DNA of 64,000 bases, from positions 38,549 to 102,548 of the forward strand of contig JAMBOW010000011.1 in assembly GCA_023715865.1 (NCBI GenBank), read 5' to 3'. Origin of the DNA: Neobacillus mesonae (GTDB lineage Bacteria > Bacillota > Bacilli > Paenibacillales > Paenibacillaceae). Below are positions 51,364-58,831 of the stretch, one piece after another; within the stretch, counting starts at the first letter, position 1; every line of letters starts with the position of its first letter. The notes beneath the pieces were generated by a model. That model worked only from the letters and a program-made list of their open reading frames with translations. It did no database searches and had not been told where the DNA came from. Both the position numbers and the translations under genes were made by a program.

Positions 51364-51942
51364 ATGAATATGAAAAATAATCGCAAAGCACTAAAAGGAA
51401 TGTTACTTATAGCCGTATTATGTATAATGACTGCCTGTGGAAACTCAACTGACGAGTCAACTGCATCGGACAACCCGCCGCCAAATAACAACTCAGCTCC
51501 AAACACAAACGACGACGATTCTTTGGATACAGATGCTTCGAATACCGACAGCACAGATACAGATACAAGCACAGATACAGTAAGTCTGAGGGAAGAGTAT
51601 CTCGAGAAATTAAAAGATACAAAAAAAGAAATGGATGAGATGCAAGAAAATCCAGTAGATGATACAACATACGCTATGAAAAAGGTAGAAGGGGATCGAT
51701 TTGACGTTTGGGATGGATTGCTCAATGAAGTTTACGGAGTTCTAGAGGAGCAGCTTTCTCCGGAAGAGATGGAACAGCTGAGAGAAGAGCAGCGTGAATG
51801 GATAACCTATCGAGATGAAACTGCAAAAGAGGCATCTCTAAAATATGAAGGCGGTACGATGGAACAATTGGAATATGTAATGGTCCAGAATAATCTTACG
51901 GAAGAAAGATGCTTTGAATTAGTTGAGGACTATATGAAATAA
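51364..51942 (+). CDS. LprI-like (DUF1311) lipoprotein
   Basis: A 192-residue exported lipoprotein: basic start, hydrophobic core and lipobox MTAC (Cys near residue 25). A Ser/Asp/Asn/Thr-rich low-complexity spacer (about 27-75) leads to a DUF1311/LprI-type domain (about 78-190) with WDGLLNEVYGVLEEQLSPEEMEQLREEQREW and a paired-Cys-region remnant ERCFELVEDY. LprI of Mycobacterium inhibits lysozyme; many Bacillales relatives are uncharacterised. GAGGAAAGGT precedes the ATG. Monocistronic. Confidence 0.82.
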   Translation: MNMKNNRKALKGMLLIAVLCIMTACGNSTDESTASDNPPPNNNSAPNTNDDDSLDTDASNTDSTDTDTSTDTVSLREEYLEKLKDTKKEMDEMQENPVDDTTYAMKKVEGDRFDVWDGLLNEVYGVLEEQLSPEEMEQLREEQREWITYRDETAKEASLKYEGGTMEQLEYVMVQNNLTEERCFELVEDYMK

Positions 51943-51994
51943 CGTTTTTGATAAACGTGTGCCTCAAATAGAATAAGCCTTCTAATACAAAAAT

Positions 51995-52027
51995 AAAGCT
52001 CAGAGTCATAAATACTTTGAGCTTTTT
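51995..52027. terminator. Bidirectional intrinsic terminator
   Basis: AAAGCTCA and TGAGCTTT form an 8-bp stem with a larger loop; T-run on the plus strand, A-run in front. It lies between the lipoprotein gene and convergent udk. Confidence 0.65.
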
Positions 52028-52082
52028 CTTTGTATAATTTCCTGTATGAGTTATTTTAGGTTTTCTCCACAATAACTGAACG

Positions 52083-52724
52083 CTATAATCTTGTGCCGGA
52101 CCAGCTTTTGTCGCCGGACAAATATTTTTCAGTCAAGATGGATAAGAGCTGAATGCCGACCTCATTATGTCCACCTTCTGGGATAATGATATCTGCATAT
52201 TTCTTGGATGGCTCGATAAAAGCTTCGTGCATCGGCTTCACTGTAGCCAGATACTGCTGGTTGATGGACTGAATCGTCCGACCGCGTTCCTCGATATCAC
52301 GAACGACACGGCGCAAAATGCGCACGTCGGGATCAGAGTCAACGAATACTTTGATATCCAGCATTTCGCGCAGCTTCTCGTCAGAAAGGACATGCAGGCC
52401 TTCGATCATGACAATGTTATTAGAGTGCAGTTCTACCGTTTCGGATGAGGATCTGGCGTGAATTGTGAAATCATAGACCGGCGCATGAACGGTTTGTCCA
52501 TTACGAAGTGCTGCCAGATGTTCGATCAGCAGCTCGTTGTCAAACGCAAACGGATGATCATAATTCGTCAGCTCCCGTTCGGACAGACTGAGATGTGCCT
52601 GGTCTTTATAGTAGTTATCTTGAGATATAAAAGTCACTTTGCTCGACCCCAGCCGTTCAATGACAGAGCGAGCTACCGTAGTTTTACCTGAGCCGGTTCC
52701 TCCGGCAATACCAATAATAAGCAT
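52083..52724 (-). CDS. udk: Uridine kinase
   Basis: A 213-residue Udk, usual length. P-loop GGTGSGKTT (residues 8-16), SQDNYYKD, NYDHPFAFD, YDFTIHAR and IVMIEGLHVL are family hallmarks. It phosphorylates uridine and cytidine with ATP or GTP in pyrimidine salvage. Monocistronic; the first codons follow AGGGAGGTTT on the minus strand. Confidence 0.96.
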   Translation of the reverse strand: MLIIGIAGGTGSGKTTVARSVIERLGSSKVTFISQDNYYKDQAHLSLSERELTNYDHPFAFDNELLIEHLAALRNGQTVHAPVYDFTIHARSSSETVELHSNNIVMIEGLHVLSDEKLREMLDIKVFVDSDPDVRILRRVVRDIEERGRTIQSINQQYLATVKPMHEAFIEPSKKYADIIIPEGGHNEVGIQLLSILTEKYLSGDKSWSGTRL

Positions 52725-52944
52725 GGTGTATATATAAACCTCCCTAGAATAATTGCAGGAGCAACCTTAGTATTTTAGCACAGCATGCGTGATTTTTCTA
52801 TGACATGGGAAAAGGGAAGAATTGTGAATGAAAGGGTGAAAGGGCGTATCTTTAGGTTTTGTATTATTGGGCTGAAATATGAGTGAATTCTGGTCTTTAC
52901 AAGCTTTTAATATTCGTAAACCGTTCGCTCCGCTTTTGAATCTA

Positions 52945-52993
52945 TGAAAAAAATAACGCTGATGCGAGGTTGCCCTCTTGCATCAGCGTTATT
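52945..52993 (-). terminator. Intrinsic terminator of the dehydrogenase gene
   Basis: On the minus strand AATAACGCTGATGC and GCATCAGCGTTATT form a 14-bp stem with further inner pairing, followed by seven T. Confidence 0.92.
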
Positions 52994-53010
52994 GATGGAA
53001 CATATTAACC

Positions 53011-53895
53011 TTACTCTTTTATAAAATGTTTGTAGATGACCTGAGTTCCTTTTTCATCATAACCCAGCTTGGACAACTGCTCGTATAGAGATTCAGAGAG
53101 AGCGAGGCCAGGCGTTTCGAGCCCCATTTCCTTGGCGGATTCGAGCGCGATGCGCATATCCTTGATGAAATGCTTCACGTAAAATCCTGGCTCAAAATTG
53201 TCGCCGATCATGCGGGGACCGAGGTTACTGAGCGACCAGCTGCCGGCTGCACCGGTTTCGATGCTTTTCAGTACGGTTTCCGGATCAAGACCGGATGTCT
53301 TAGCATAAGCCAAAGCTTCCGCTACACCGATCATATTTGAAGCAATGGCGATCTGATTGCACATTTTGGTGTGCTGTCCTGCTCCAGCTGCACCTTGGTG
53401 GACAATGTTGGTTCCCATTAGTTTAAAGAGAGGTGTCACCGCCTCAAAATCAGCCGCATCTCCGCCGACCATAATGGACAGCTTGGCATCTCTGGCACCG
53501 ATATCACCGCCTGATACAGGGGCATCCAGCGCATGAAGTCCTTTTGCAGCAGCTTCTTTGTGGATTTTTTCTGCCAATTGAGGACTGGAAGTCGTCATAT
53601 CGATCAGATAGTCTCCTTTCGCAGCGTTTGCGATAAGTCCACCCTCTCCAAGGTAAATTTCCTCCACGTCTTTTGGATAGCCGACCATCGTAATGATGAC
53701 TTGACAGGCAGCTGCCAGACTTGCAGGCGTTTCGTGCCAGACAGCACCTTGTTCTACAAGCTGCTCTGCTTTTTCGGCTGTCCGGGTGTATACATGGAGC
53801 TTGTAGCCGGCCTTTTGGATATGCCCTGCCATGCTTTTGCCCATCACGCCTGTACCGATGAAACCTACAACCGTTTGTTCAGATGAAATCGTCAT
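53011..53895 (-). CDS. 3-hydroxyisobutyrate/beta-hydroxyacid dehydrogenase family protein
   Basis: A 294-residue NAD(P)-dependent beta-hydroxyacid dehydrogenase. FIGTGVMGKSMAGHIQKAG is the cofactor-binding start, DAPVSGGDIGARDAKLSIMVGG the substrate motif, and GAGQHTKMCNQI carries the catalytic Lys. Members include 3-hydroxyisobutyrate dehydrogenase, tartronate semialdehyde reductase and GLYR1-like succinic semialdehyde reductases; sequence alone does not decide which. Monocistronic, with AGGAGGCAG upstream of the ATG. Confidence 0.9.
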   Translation of the reverse strand: MTISSEQTVVGFIGTGVMGKSMAGHIQKAGYKLHVYTRTAEKAEQLVEQGAVWHETPASLAAACQVIITMVGYPKDVEEIYLGEGGLIANAAKGDYLIDMTTSSPQLAEKIHKEAAAKGLHALDAPVSGGDIGARDAKLSIMVGGDAADFEAVTPLFKLMGTNIVHQGAAGAGQHTKMCNQIAIASNMIGVAEALAYAKTSGLDPETVLKSIETGAAGSWSLSNLGPRMIGDNFEPGFYVKHFIKDMRIALESAKEMGLETPGLALSESLYEQLSKLGYDEKGTQVIYKHFIKE

Positions 53896-54066
53896 AATGA
53901 AATGCTGCCTCCTTTGGTTATCGTAGTTCCTAGTATAATCCTAAATGGAGCATAGTTCGAATGAGATTCTTTGAAAGCAGCTCTTATAACGCAAATTGAC
54001 AATTTTTCGTAGCATAATTAATATGGGAGAAAGTTTTTTCATTTCTTCGAAAAAGGGGCGAACTTC

Positions 54067-54657
54067 ATGAAGCGGATTTGTTTGTTATTACCTGACGGAT
54101 TTGAAGCGGTTGAAGCGAGTGTGTTCACAGACGTTCTCGGCTGGAACCAGCTGGAGGGGGATGGAACGACAGAGCTGGTAACGGTGGGGACGAAAGAGCG
54201 TTTGAAATGTACATGGAACTTTACGGTCACACCGGAGCTCTTGATCGGGGATATCAAAGCAGATGATTTTGACGCACTGGCGATTCCAGGCGGTTTTGAA
54301 GAAGCAGGCTTTTACGAAGATGCATTCAGGGAAGATGTGCTGTCGCTCATTCGTGACTTTGACCGGCAGGGCAAGACCATCGCTACCATCTGTGTGGCTG
54401 CATTACTGCTGGGTAAGAGCGGTATTCTCCAAGGCAGAAAAGCGACAACTTATAATCTAAGTAATGGCAGAAGACAGTCCCAGCTGGCCGAGATGGGAGC
54501 GGAGGTCATTCCTGATCAGCCGATCGTCGTAGACGGTAACATCATCACTTCCTATAATCCGTCCACTGCGTTCGATGTTGCATTTACTTTACTCGAAAAG
54601 CTCACTTCTCCGGAAAATACATATGAAGTTAAACGCTTAATGGGATTTGTAAAGTAG
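54067..54657 (+). CDS. DJ-1/PfpI family protein
   Basis: A 196-residue DJ-1/PfpI superfamily protein. LLPDGFEAVEASVF at the N-terminus holds the conserved Glu, ALAIPGGFEEAGFY is the oxyanion strand, and TICVAALLLGKSGIL holds the reactive Cys in the nucleophile elbow. ITSYNPSTAFDVAFTLLE is the typical C-terminal end. Such proteins act as glyoxalase III-type deglycases, chaperones or amidases; the Cys context ICVAA differs from the common ICHGP. AAAAGGGGCGAACTTC precedes the ATG. Confidence 0.85.
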   Translation: MKRICLLLPDGFEAVEASVFTDVLGWNQLEGDGTTELVTVGTKERLKCTWNFTVTPELLIGDIKADDFDALAIPGGFEEAGFYEDAFREDVLSLIRDFDRQGKTIATICVAALLLGKSGILQGRKATTYNLSNGRRQSQLAEMGAEVIPDQPIVVDGNIITSYNPSTAFDVAFTLLEKLTSPENTYEVKRLMGFVK

Positions 54658-54672
54658 GATGAAGCAAGCGTA

Positions 54673-54701
54673 TTGACACATCCAATATTTGGTGATAATT
54701 T
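54673..54701 (+). promoter_or_regulatory. Sigma-A promoter upstream of nitroreductase
   Basis: TTGACA (54673-54678), 17 bases, TAATTT (54696-54701). It lies after the DJ-1 gene stop, so the transcript reads the following leader and terminator before the nitroreductase. Confidence 0.6.
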
Positions 54702-54766
54702 CAATTTACACAATACTTATTGAATTTGTAAGGTTTGACTACATGTTTTATATACTGACTGTAAAC

Positions 54767-54813
54767 AACAGAGGTATTGCTCTACTACTTAGGGACAATA
54801 TCTCTGTTTTTTT
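54767..54813 (+). terminator. Intrinsic terminator in the nitroreductase leader
   Basis: AACAGAGGTATTG and CAATATCTCTGTT form a 13-bp stem (one G-T pair) with a 16-base loop, followed by seven T. It ends 25 bases before the nitroreductase start, and a promoter lies before it, so it may act as an attenuator. Confidence 0.8.
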
Positions 54814-54837
54814 AAACCAAACAAGGAGTGATAGAGA

Positions 54838-55464
54838 ATGAGCAATAAAGAAGCGCAGAATCAAAATGTACTTGAAGTATCCTTGCAGGATGTAAATTCT
54901 CACCGGAAGCCGGATTATCCGGTAGACGCATTGTTTGTGGAGCGCTGGTCTTCCCGTTCCTTTGCAGATAAGCCTGTGCCCAAAGATGTGCTTTATACGG
55001 TGCTTGAAGCTGCACGCTGGGCACCATCGTCTAATAATCTACAGCCTTGGCGTTTTTATATCGCTCAGACCGAAGAAGAGCGCGAGCTGTTCAAGGAATT
55101 CATTCTGCCCGGAAATCGGTTATGGTCGGATCAAGCTCCTGTTCTAATCCTGCTTGCTACGGATACTCGCAGGGATGAGAGCGGCGGATTTAACGGAGCA
55201 CATGCGTTTGATGCAGGTACCGCCTGGGGTTCCATTGCATTGCAGGCACATTTGCTGGGTCTTGCTACACGGGCAATGGGAGGATACGATCGGAACAAAG
55301 CTCGTGAGATTTTGGATATTCCGGACTATATTGAACTCCAAGCCGTTATTGCCTTGGGCTATCGCGCTGGACTTGATACATTGGATGAGAGATTCCGCGA
55401 AAGAGAAAAGCCGAGTGAGCGCCGTTCTTTGAGCGAAAGTATTCTGGAGCTAAAAAGAAAGTAA
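54838..55464 (+). CDS. Nitroreductase family protein
   Basis: A 208-residue FMN-dependent nitroreductase-fold protein. RWSSRSFADKPVP is the FMN-contact start, AARWAPSSNNLQPWRFYIA the dimer/FMN motif, GTAWGSIALQAHLLGLATRAMGG the central helix, and IALGYRAG the late FMN loop. It reduces nitro compounds, quinones or related substrates with NAD(P)H. CAAGGAGTGATAGAG precedes the ATG. It is expressed from its own promoter behind a leader terminator. Confidence 0.92.
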   Translation: MSNKEAQNQNVLEVSLQDVNSHRKPDYPVDALFVERWSSRSFADKPVPKDVLYTVLEAARWAPSSNNLQPWRFYIAQTEEERELFKEFILPGNRLWSDQAPVLILLATDTRRDESGGFNGAHAFDAGTAWGSIALQAHLLGLATRAMGGYDRNKAREILDIPDYIELQAVIALGYRAGLDTLDERFREREKPSERRSLSESILELKRK

Positions 55465-55530
55465 TAAGCAAGAAGGTAGATAGGTCCAACTGTTAGCTCT
55501 TTACTCTACGCCATTATACTTTTGAATAAC

Positions 55531-55570
55531 AAACAGCCTCTTGGATGGTAATCATTCAAGAGGCTGTTTT
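55531..55570. terminator. Bidirectional intrinsic terminator
   Basis: AAACAGCCTCTTG and CAAGAGGCTGTTT form a perfect 13-bp stem; T-runs on both strands. It serves the nitroreductase gene and the convergent two-component operon. Confidence 0.9.
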
Positions 55571-55582
55571 AACTCATTTTTA

Positions 55583-56971
55583 TTACGTTGTAAAAGGAAC
55601 TTGCAATTCAAAAGTACTTCCCTCAGACGAGCTGTCTGCGAGGCGAAGATTACCGCCCATGTTCACTGCCAGCAATCTGCTGAAGCTGAGACCCAGCCCC
55701 AGGCCGCGCACCCGTTCTTTTTTATCATTCCCCCGGTAGAAGCGTTCGAAGATAAGCTCCTGCTCGCTCTCCGGAATCCCCTTGCCATTATCCGATACCA
55801 GGACAGACAAACAGGATTCCTCTATGCGATTCAAATGAATACTTAATTGAAACGCTCTGTCAGATTTAGCTTCCACGCTATTGTTGAGCAGATTGGTCAT
55901 GATTTGCTGGATACGGAGGGGATCTTCCCAGAGCACCGCATCCGTTAATGACTCGTCCCAAGTCAACTCGGGAGCCTGCATGTCACAGCTCTGATGAAGC
56001 GACCACTGATAGATCAGCTCGCTGAAAAAGGGAACTGCTTGGATTCGTTCAGGTCTAAGCGGAATAACCCCGGCCGCAATCGCATTATAATCCAAGAGAT
56101 CGGCCACCATATGCTCCAGCCTGTTTGTCTCCTTAAGCGCCGCGTCCATGAACTCGCCAGCCTCTTCTTTTTCGACTACACCTTGCTGCACCGCATGAAG
56201 CAATCCTTTAATCGAAGTTACAGGGGTCTTAAGCTCGTGTGTCAGACCTGCAAGCATGTAGGATCTGGAATGTTCTAATGTCTTCAGCCGTTCAGACATC
56301 TCTTTAAAGGATGTCTTTAATTCATATATCTCCTGTTCCTTCGCCTCTGTATCTAACGTAACATCATAATTTCCATAGCGGATTTCACGTGCCGCTTCCG
56401 CTACGTCTCGAATAGGCTTGACCAGTTTTCTAGTGAGCAAATGGATGGTGATCCAGCCGAGAGCGGCCAAAAAAGCAAATGCCCCCGCTACAAGCCAGGT
56501 TTGATCGGTAATGATCCTGAACGACTTCGTAGGAAGCAGCAGCACCACTTCGCCGATTTCCGTTCCTGATTGCATAATCGGCGAAGTGATCTTTTTTGAG
56601 CCGGATGCTTCTGGGGAAACAAGCCGTTGCTGCATCTGTTCCTCTGACATAGGAGGATTGGAAAATACGGGCTTCCCCTGCTGGTCCGTTATAATAACGC
56701 ACATATCTGCGCTTTTTTCGATCATATTTTTACGCTTATTGATGAGCGCATTTAAATCCTGTCTCTGGTAATCCATTTCTTCCCCGTTTGATCCTTGAAC
56801 GATTTTATCCGCAATTTCCTGTGCTACAATACGGGTCGTTTCAAGTCGCCGGTCCATTGATTCGTGTCTTACCCACCAGAAGGACAGCAGACTGATGATG
56901 GCAAGTCCTGCGACGAGAGCGAAAAAATAACGTCGTGTCCAGTAGACTCTTATCGATCTCAGCGGTTTATC
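55583..56971 (-). CDS. Sensor histidine kinase (HAMP/HisKA/HATPase)
   Basis: A 462-residue kinase: membrane span near the N-terminus (FFALVAGLAIISLLSFWW), an extracytoplasmic loop of about 120 residues, a second span, HAMP, HisKA with THELKTPVTS, and HATPase with N box NNLLNNSVEA, G1 VSDNGKGIP and RGLGLGLSF. The start is a TTG at 56971 with GAGGAACGGGG upstream, overlapping the response regulator end by 13 bases. It is the partner of the OmpR-type regulator and senses an envelope signal that cannot be read from sequence. Confidence 0.9.
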   Translation of the reverse strand, partial: DKPLRSIRVYWTRRYFFALVAGLAIISLLSFWWVRHESMDRRLETTRIVAQEIADKIVQGSNGEEMDYQRQDLNALINKRKNMIEKSADMCVIITDQQGKPVFSNPPMSEEQMQQRLVSPEASGSKKITSPIMQSGTEIGEVVLLLPTKSFRIITDQTWLVAGAFAFLAALGWITIHLLTRKLVKPIRDVAEAAREIRYGNYDVTLDTEAKEQEIYELKTSFKEMSERLKTLEHSRSYMLAGLTHELKTPVTSIKGLLHAVQQGVVEKEEAGEFMDAALKETNRLEHMVADLLDYNAIAAGVIPLRPERIQAVPFFSELIYQWSLHQSCDMQAPELTWDESLTDAVLWEDPLRIQQIMTNLLNNSVEAKSDRAFQLSIHLNRIEESCLSVLVSDNGKGIPESEQELIFERFYRGNDKKERVRGLGLGLSFSRLLAVNMGGNLRLADSSSEGSTFELQVPFTT

Positions 56972-57645
56972 CAAAATTGATACCCCGTTCCTCGTAATGT
57001 TTTGATATCGCCTTCTTCTTTTGGCCAATGAGAGAGGGCTTGTCTGATTCGCTTAATTGACAAATCGACGGCACGATCGCTGCCCTCGTAATCGAGTCCC
57101 CAAATTTGCTCGATAAGCTGTTCACGGGTAAAGGTTTGATTGGGACGCTCGGCAAGAAAAAAGAGTACCGCCGTATCCCGAGGAGTAAGCTGGACGTCAG
57201 CGCCATTGAGCAGAATTCGTTGGGAGCGGAAATCAAGAGAGAGGCAGCCGTAGCTCCGCCGATGCTCTTCGTTGTCTGTCCATCCGAGTGGCCGGCGCAG
57301 GACCGCATTGACTCTGGCAACGACCTCCTCCGGAATAAAAGGCTTTGACATATAATCGTCGGCCCCATTGTTCAGACCGATCAGCTTATCGTCAATTCCG
57401 TCCCTTGCTGTGAGCATGATGACAGGGACACTGCTCGTCTGCCTTATGTGCTGCAGCACTTCCCAGCCGTTTTTTCCAGGAAGCATAATATCGAGGATAA
57501 CCAGTGCGGGCAGCTGCTTGGTCAGCTGCTGAATGGCTTGTTCGCCATCATATATGGTATTCACTTCAAAACCGGCCTTTTTCAGATAGGCACTGAGCAC
57601 TTTTGAAATGGTGATTTCATCCTCCACGATCATTATTTTTTTCAA
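56959..57645 (-). CDS. OmpR/PhoB-family response regulator
   Basis: A 228-residue regulator. Receiver domain: acidic pair VEDE, phospho-acceptor Asp52 in LVILDIMLPG, Thr in IMLTARDG, Lys in YMSKPF. Winged-helix effector: QRILLNGADVQLTPRDTAVLFFLAERPNQTFTREQLIEQIWG, ending RTLRGTGYQFW. It starts at TTG with AAAGGAGAACGATC upstream. It is divergent from the YceI gene, and the shared gap holds an 11-bp direct repeat fit for this type of regulator. Confidence 0.95.
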   Translation of the reverse strand: MKKIMIVEDEITISKVLSAYLKKAGFEVNTIYDGEQAIQQLTKQLPALVILDIMLPGKNGWEVLQHIRQTSSVPVIMLTARDGIDDKLIGLNNGADDYMSKPFIPEEVVARVNAVLRRPLGWTDNEEHRRSYGCLSLDFRSQRILLNGADVQLTPRDTAVLFFLAERPNQTFTREQLIEQIWGLDYEGSDRAVDLSIKRIRQALSHWPKEEGDIKTLRGTGYQFWINR

Positions 57646-57821
57646 GATCGTTCTCCTTTCCTGGGATTTTAGCAGATAGCCAAATCCTTTCTATATATAG
57701 TACGAATACGATTCACAAGGATATATTGAGAAGCTTAGGTTTCACAAAAATGCAGGTTTAATCTGCCTCGCGATTGCAAGGTTATGCAAGAATCTTATCA
57801 TAAACGCATTGCTATTTCCTT

Positions 57822-57854
57822 TGACATTCTCCTGACACATTCCTTTGCTATGAT
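57822..57854 (+). promoter_or_regulatory. OmpR-type tandem repeat and -10 before YceI gene
   Basis: TGACATTCTCC (57822-57832) and TGACACATTCC (57833-57843) are adjacent 11-bp direct repeats, 8 of 11 bases identical. TATGAT (57849-57854) follows as the -10, and no consensus -35 exists, so the repeat may replace it as an activator site. Confidence 0.5.
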
Positions 57855-57931
57855 TCTACCAAGCCGCAGCTAGAGCATAAGAGAGAAACCATAGATAATA
57901 AATAATACTAGAGATGTCGGGAGGAATAATA

Positions 57932-58624
57932 ATGAATAAGAAAAAGAGAAACTGGATTATAGCAGGAGCAGCAGCGGCGCTCATTATAGGCGGTACAGCC
58001 GCGTATGGGGGGCTTAACAATTATCTTGGAAACAACGTAGAGATTGAATCGGTTATGTCCGGAAGCACGGAGCAGACAGGAAATGCCCAAACCGTAAGTA
58101 GTGACCAATTGACAGGAGCTTGGTCGCTGCAGGATGAGTCTAAGGTATATTGGTCCATCACAACCTCTCAAGAAACGGTAAACTTCGTAAATGATGCGGT
58201 AACAGGATCTTGGAATATTGATCTTGCTTCACCGGAGTCCATGTCGGCTGAAGGCATCATGGATATGTCTGCCCTGGATTCGGGAAATGCCCAGCGTGAT
58301 GACCATCTGCAGCAAAGTGACTTCTTCGATGTTGCAGTTTACCCGGAGGCCATCTTCACTGCAGATACATTTACCGGACTGCCGGAGGAATGGAAGGAAG
58401 GGGAAGTCGTTCCGGTGACCATTGAAGGGACCTTGACCGTGCGAGGAATGGAGAAGCCAGTCACATTTGATTCTGAGGTTAAATATCAAGGCGGACAGCT
58501 TTTGCTATCCGGTCAAACCCTTGTTACTTTTGACGACTTCGGGATGCAGAACCCGCATAACGTAGTTGTGGAAACAGAAAACGATGTTAACGTTCGTTTA
58601 GAGCTCGTATTGAGTCAATCTTGA
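57932..58624 (+). CDS. YceI family protein, membrane-anchored
   Basis: A 230-residue protein with one N-terminal membrane span or uncleaved signal (WIIAGAAAALIIGGTAAY), a short spacer, and a YceI-type lipocalin-like barrel (about 60-228): WSLQDESKVYWSI, GSWNIDLASPESM, HLQQSDFFDVAVYPEAIFTAD, EGTLTVRGMEKPVTFD. YceI proteins bind isoprenoid lipids. The ATG at 57932 follows GGGAGGAATAAT; an earlier in-frame ATG overlaps that site and is rejected. Regulated probably by the divergent two-component pair. Confidence 0.9.
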   Translation: MNKKKRNWIIAGAAAALIIGGTAAYGGLNNYLGNNVEIESVMSGSTEQTGNAQTVSSDQLTGAWSLQDESKVYWSITTSQETVNFVNDAVTGSWNIDLASPESMSAEGIMDMSALDSGNAQRDDHLQQSDFFDVAVYPEAIFTADTFTGLPEEWKEGEVVPVTIEGTLTVRGMEKPVTFDSEVKYQGGQLLLSGQTLVTFDDFGMQNPHNVVVETENDVNVRLELVLSQS

Positions 58625-58642
58625 TTTAGCGGTTTAAAGAAA

Positions 58643-58668
58643 AGAGGCCTAGAGGGTCTCTTTTTTTG
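58643..58668 (+). terminator. Intrinsic terminator after YceI gene
   Basis: AGAGGCC and GGTCTCT form a 7-bp stem (one G-T pair) with a 5-base loop, followed by seven T. Confidence 0.7.
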
Positions 58669-58719
58669 TTTCACCAGCCACGATCATTGAAGCGAAAAGT
58701 AAAAGTAATGCAAAATCAG

Positions 58720-58757
58720 TGCAAGCGGTTGCATTTAGCGTCAATTAAATTTATATT
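58720..58757 (+). promoter_or_regulatory. Pullulanase promoter with overlapping palindromic operator
   Basis: Promoter TTGCAT (58729-58734), 17 bases, TATATT (58752-58757). The palindrome TGCAAGCGGTTGCA (58720-58733) overlaps the -35. It matches cre at 12 of 14 positions and also resembles operators of MalR-type LacI-family repressors of maltose/maltodextrin genes, which fits a starch-debranching enzyme. Confidence 0.65.
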
Positions 58758-58831
58758 GAAGATGTTCATTTTATCTAGGATTGGGAAATACCTATTAGTT
58801 GTAGATTTTATTATGAACCGGGGGCACGAAG

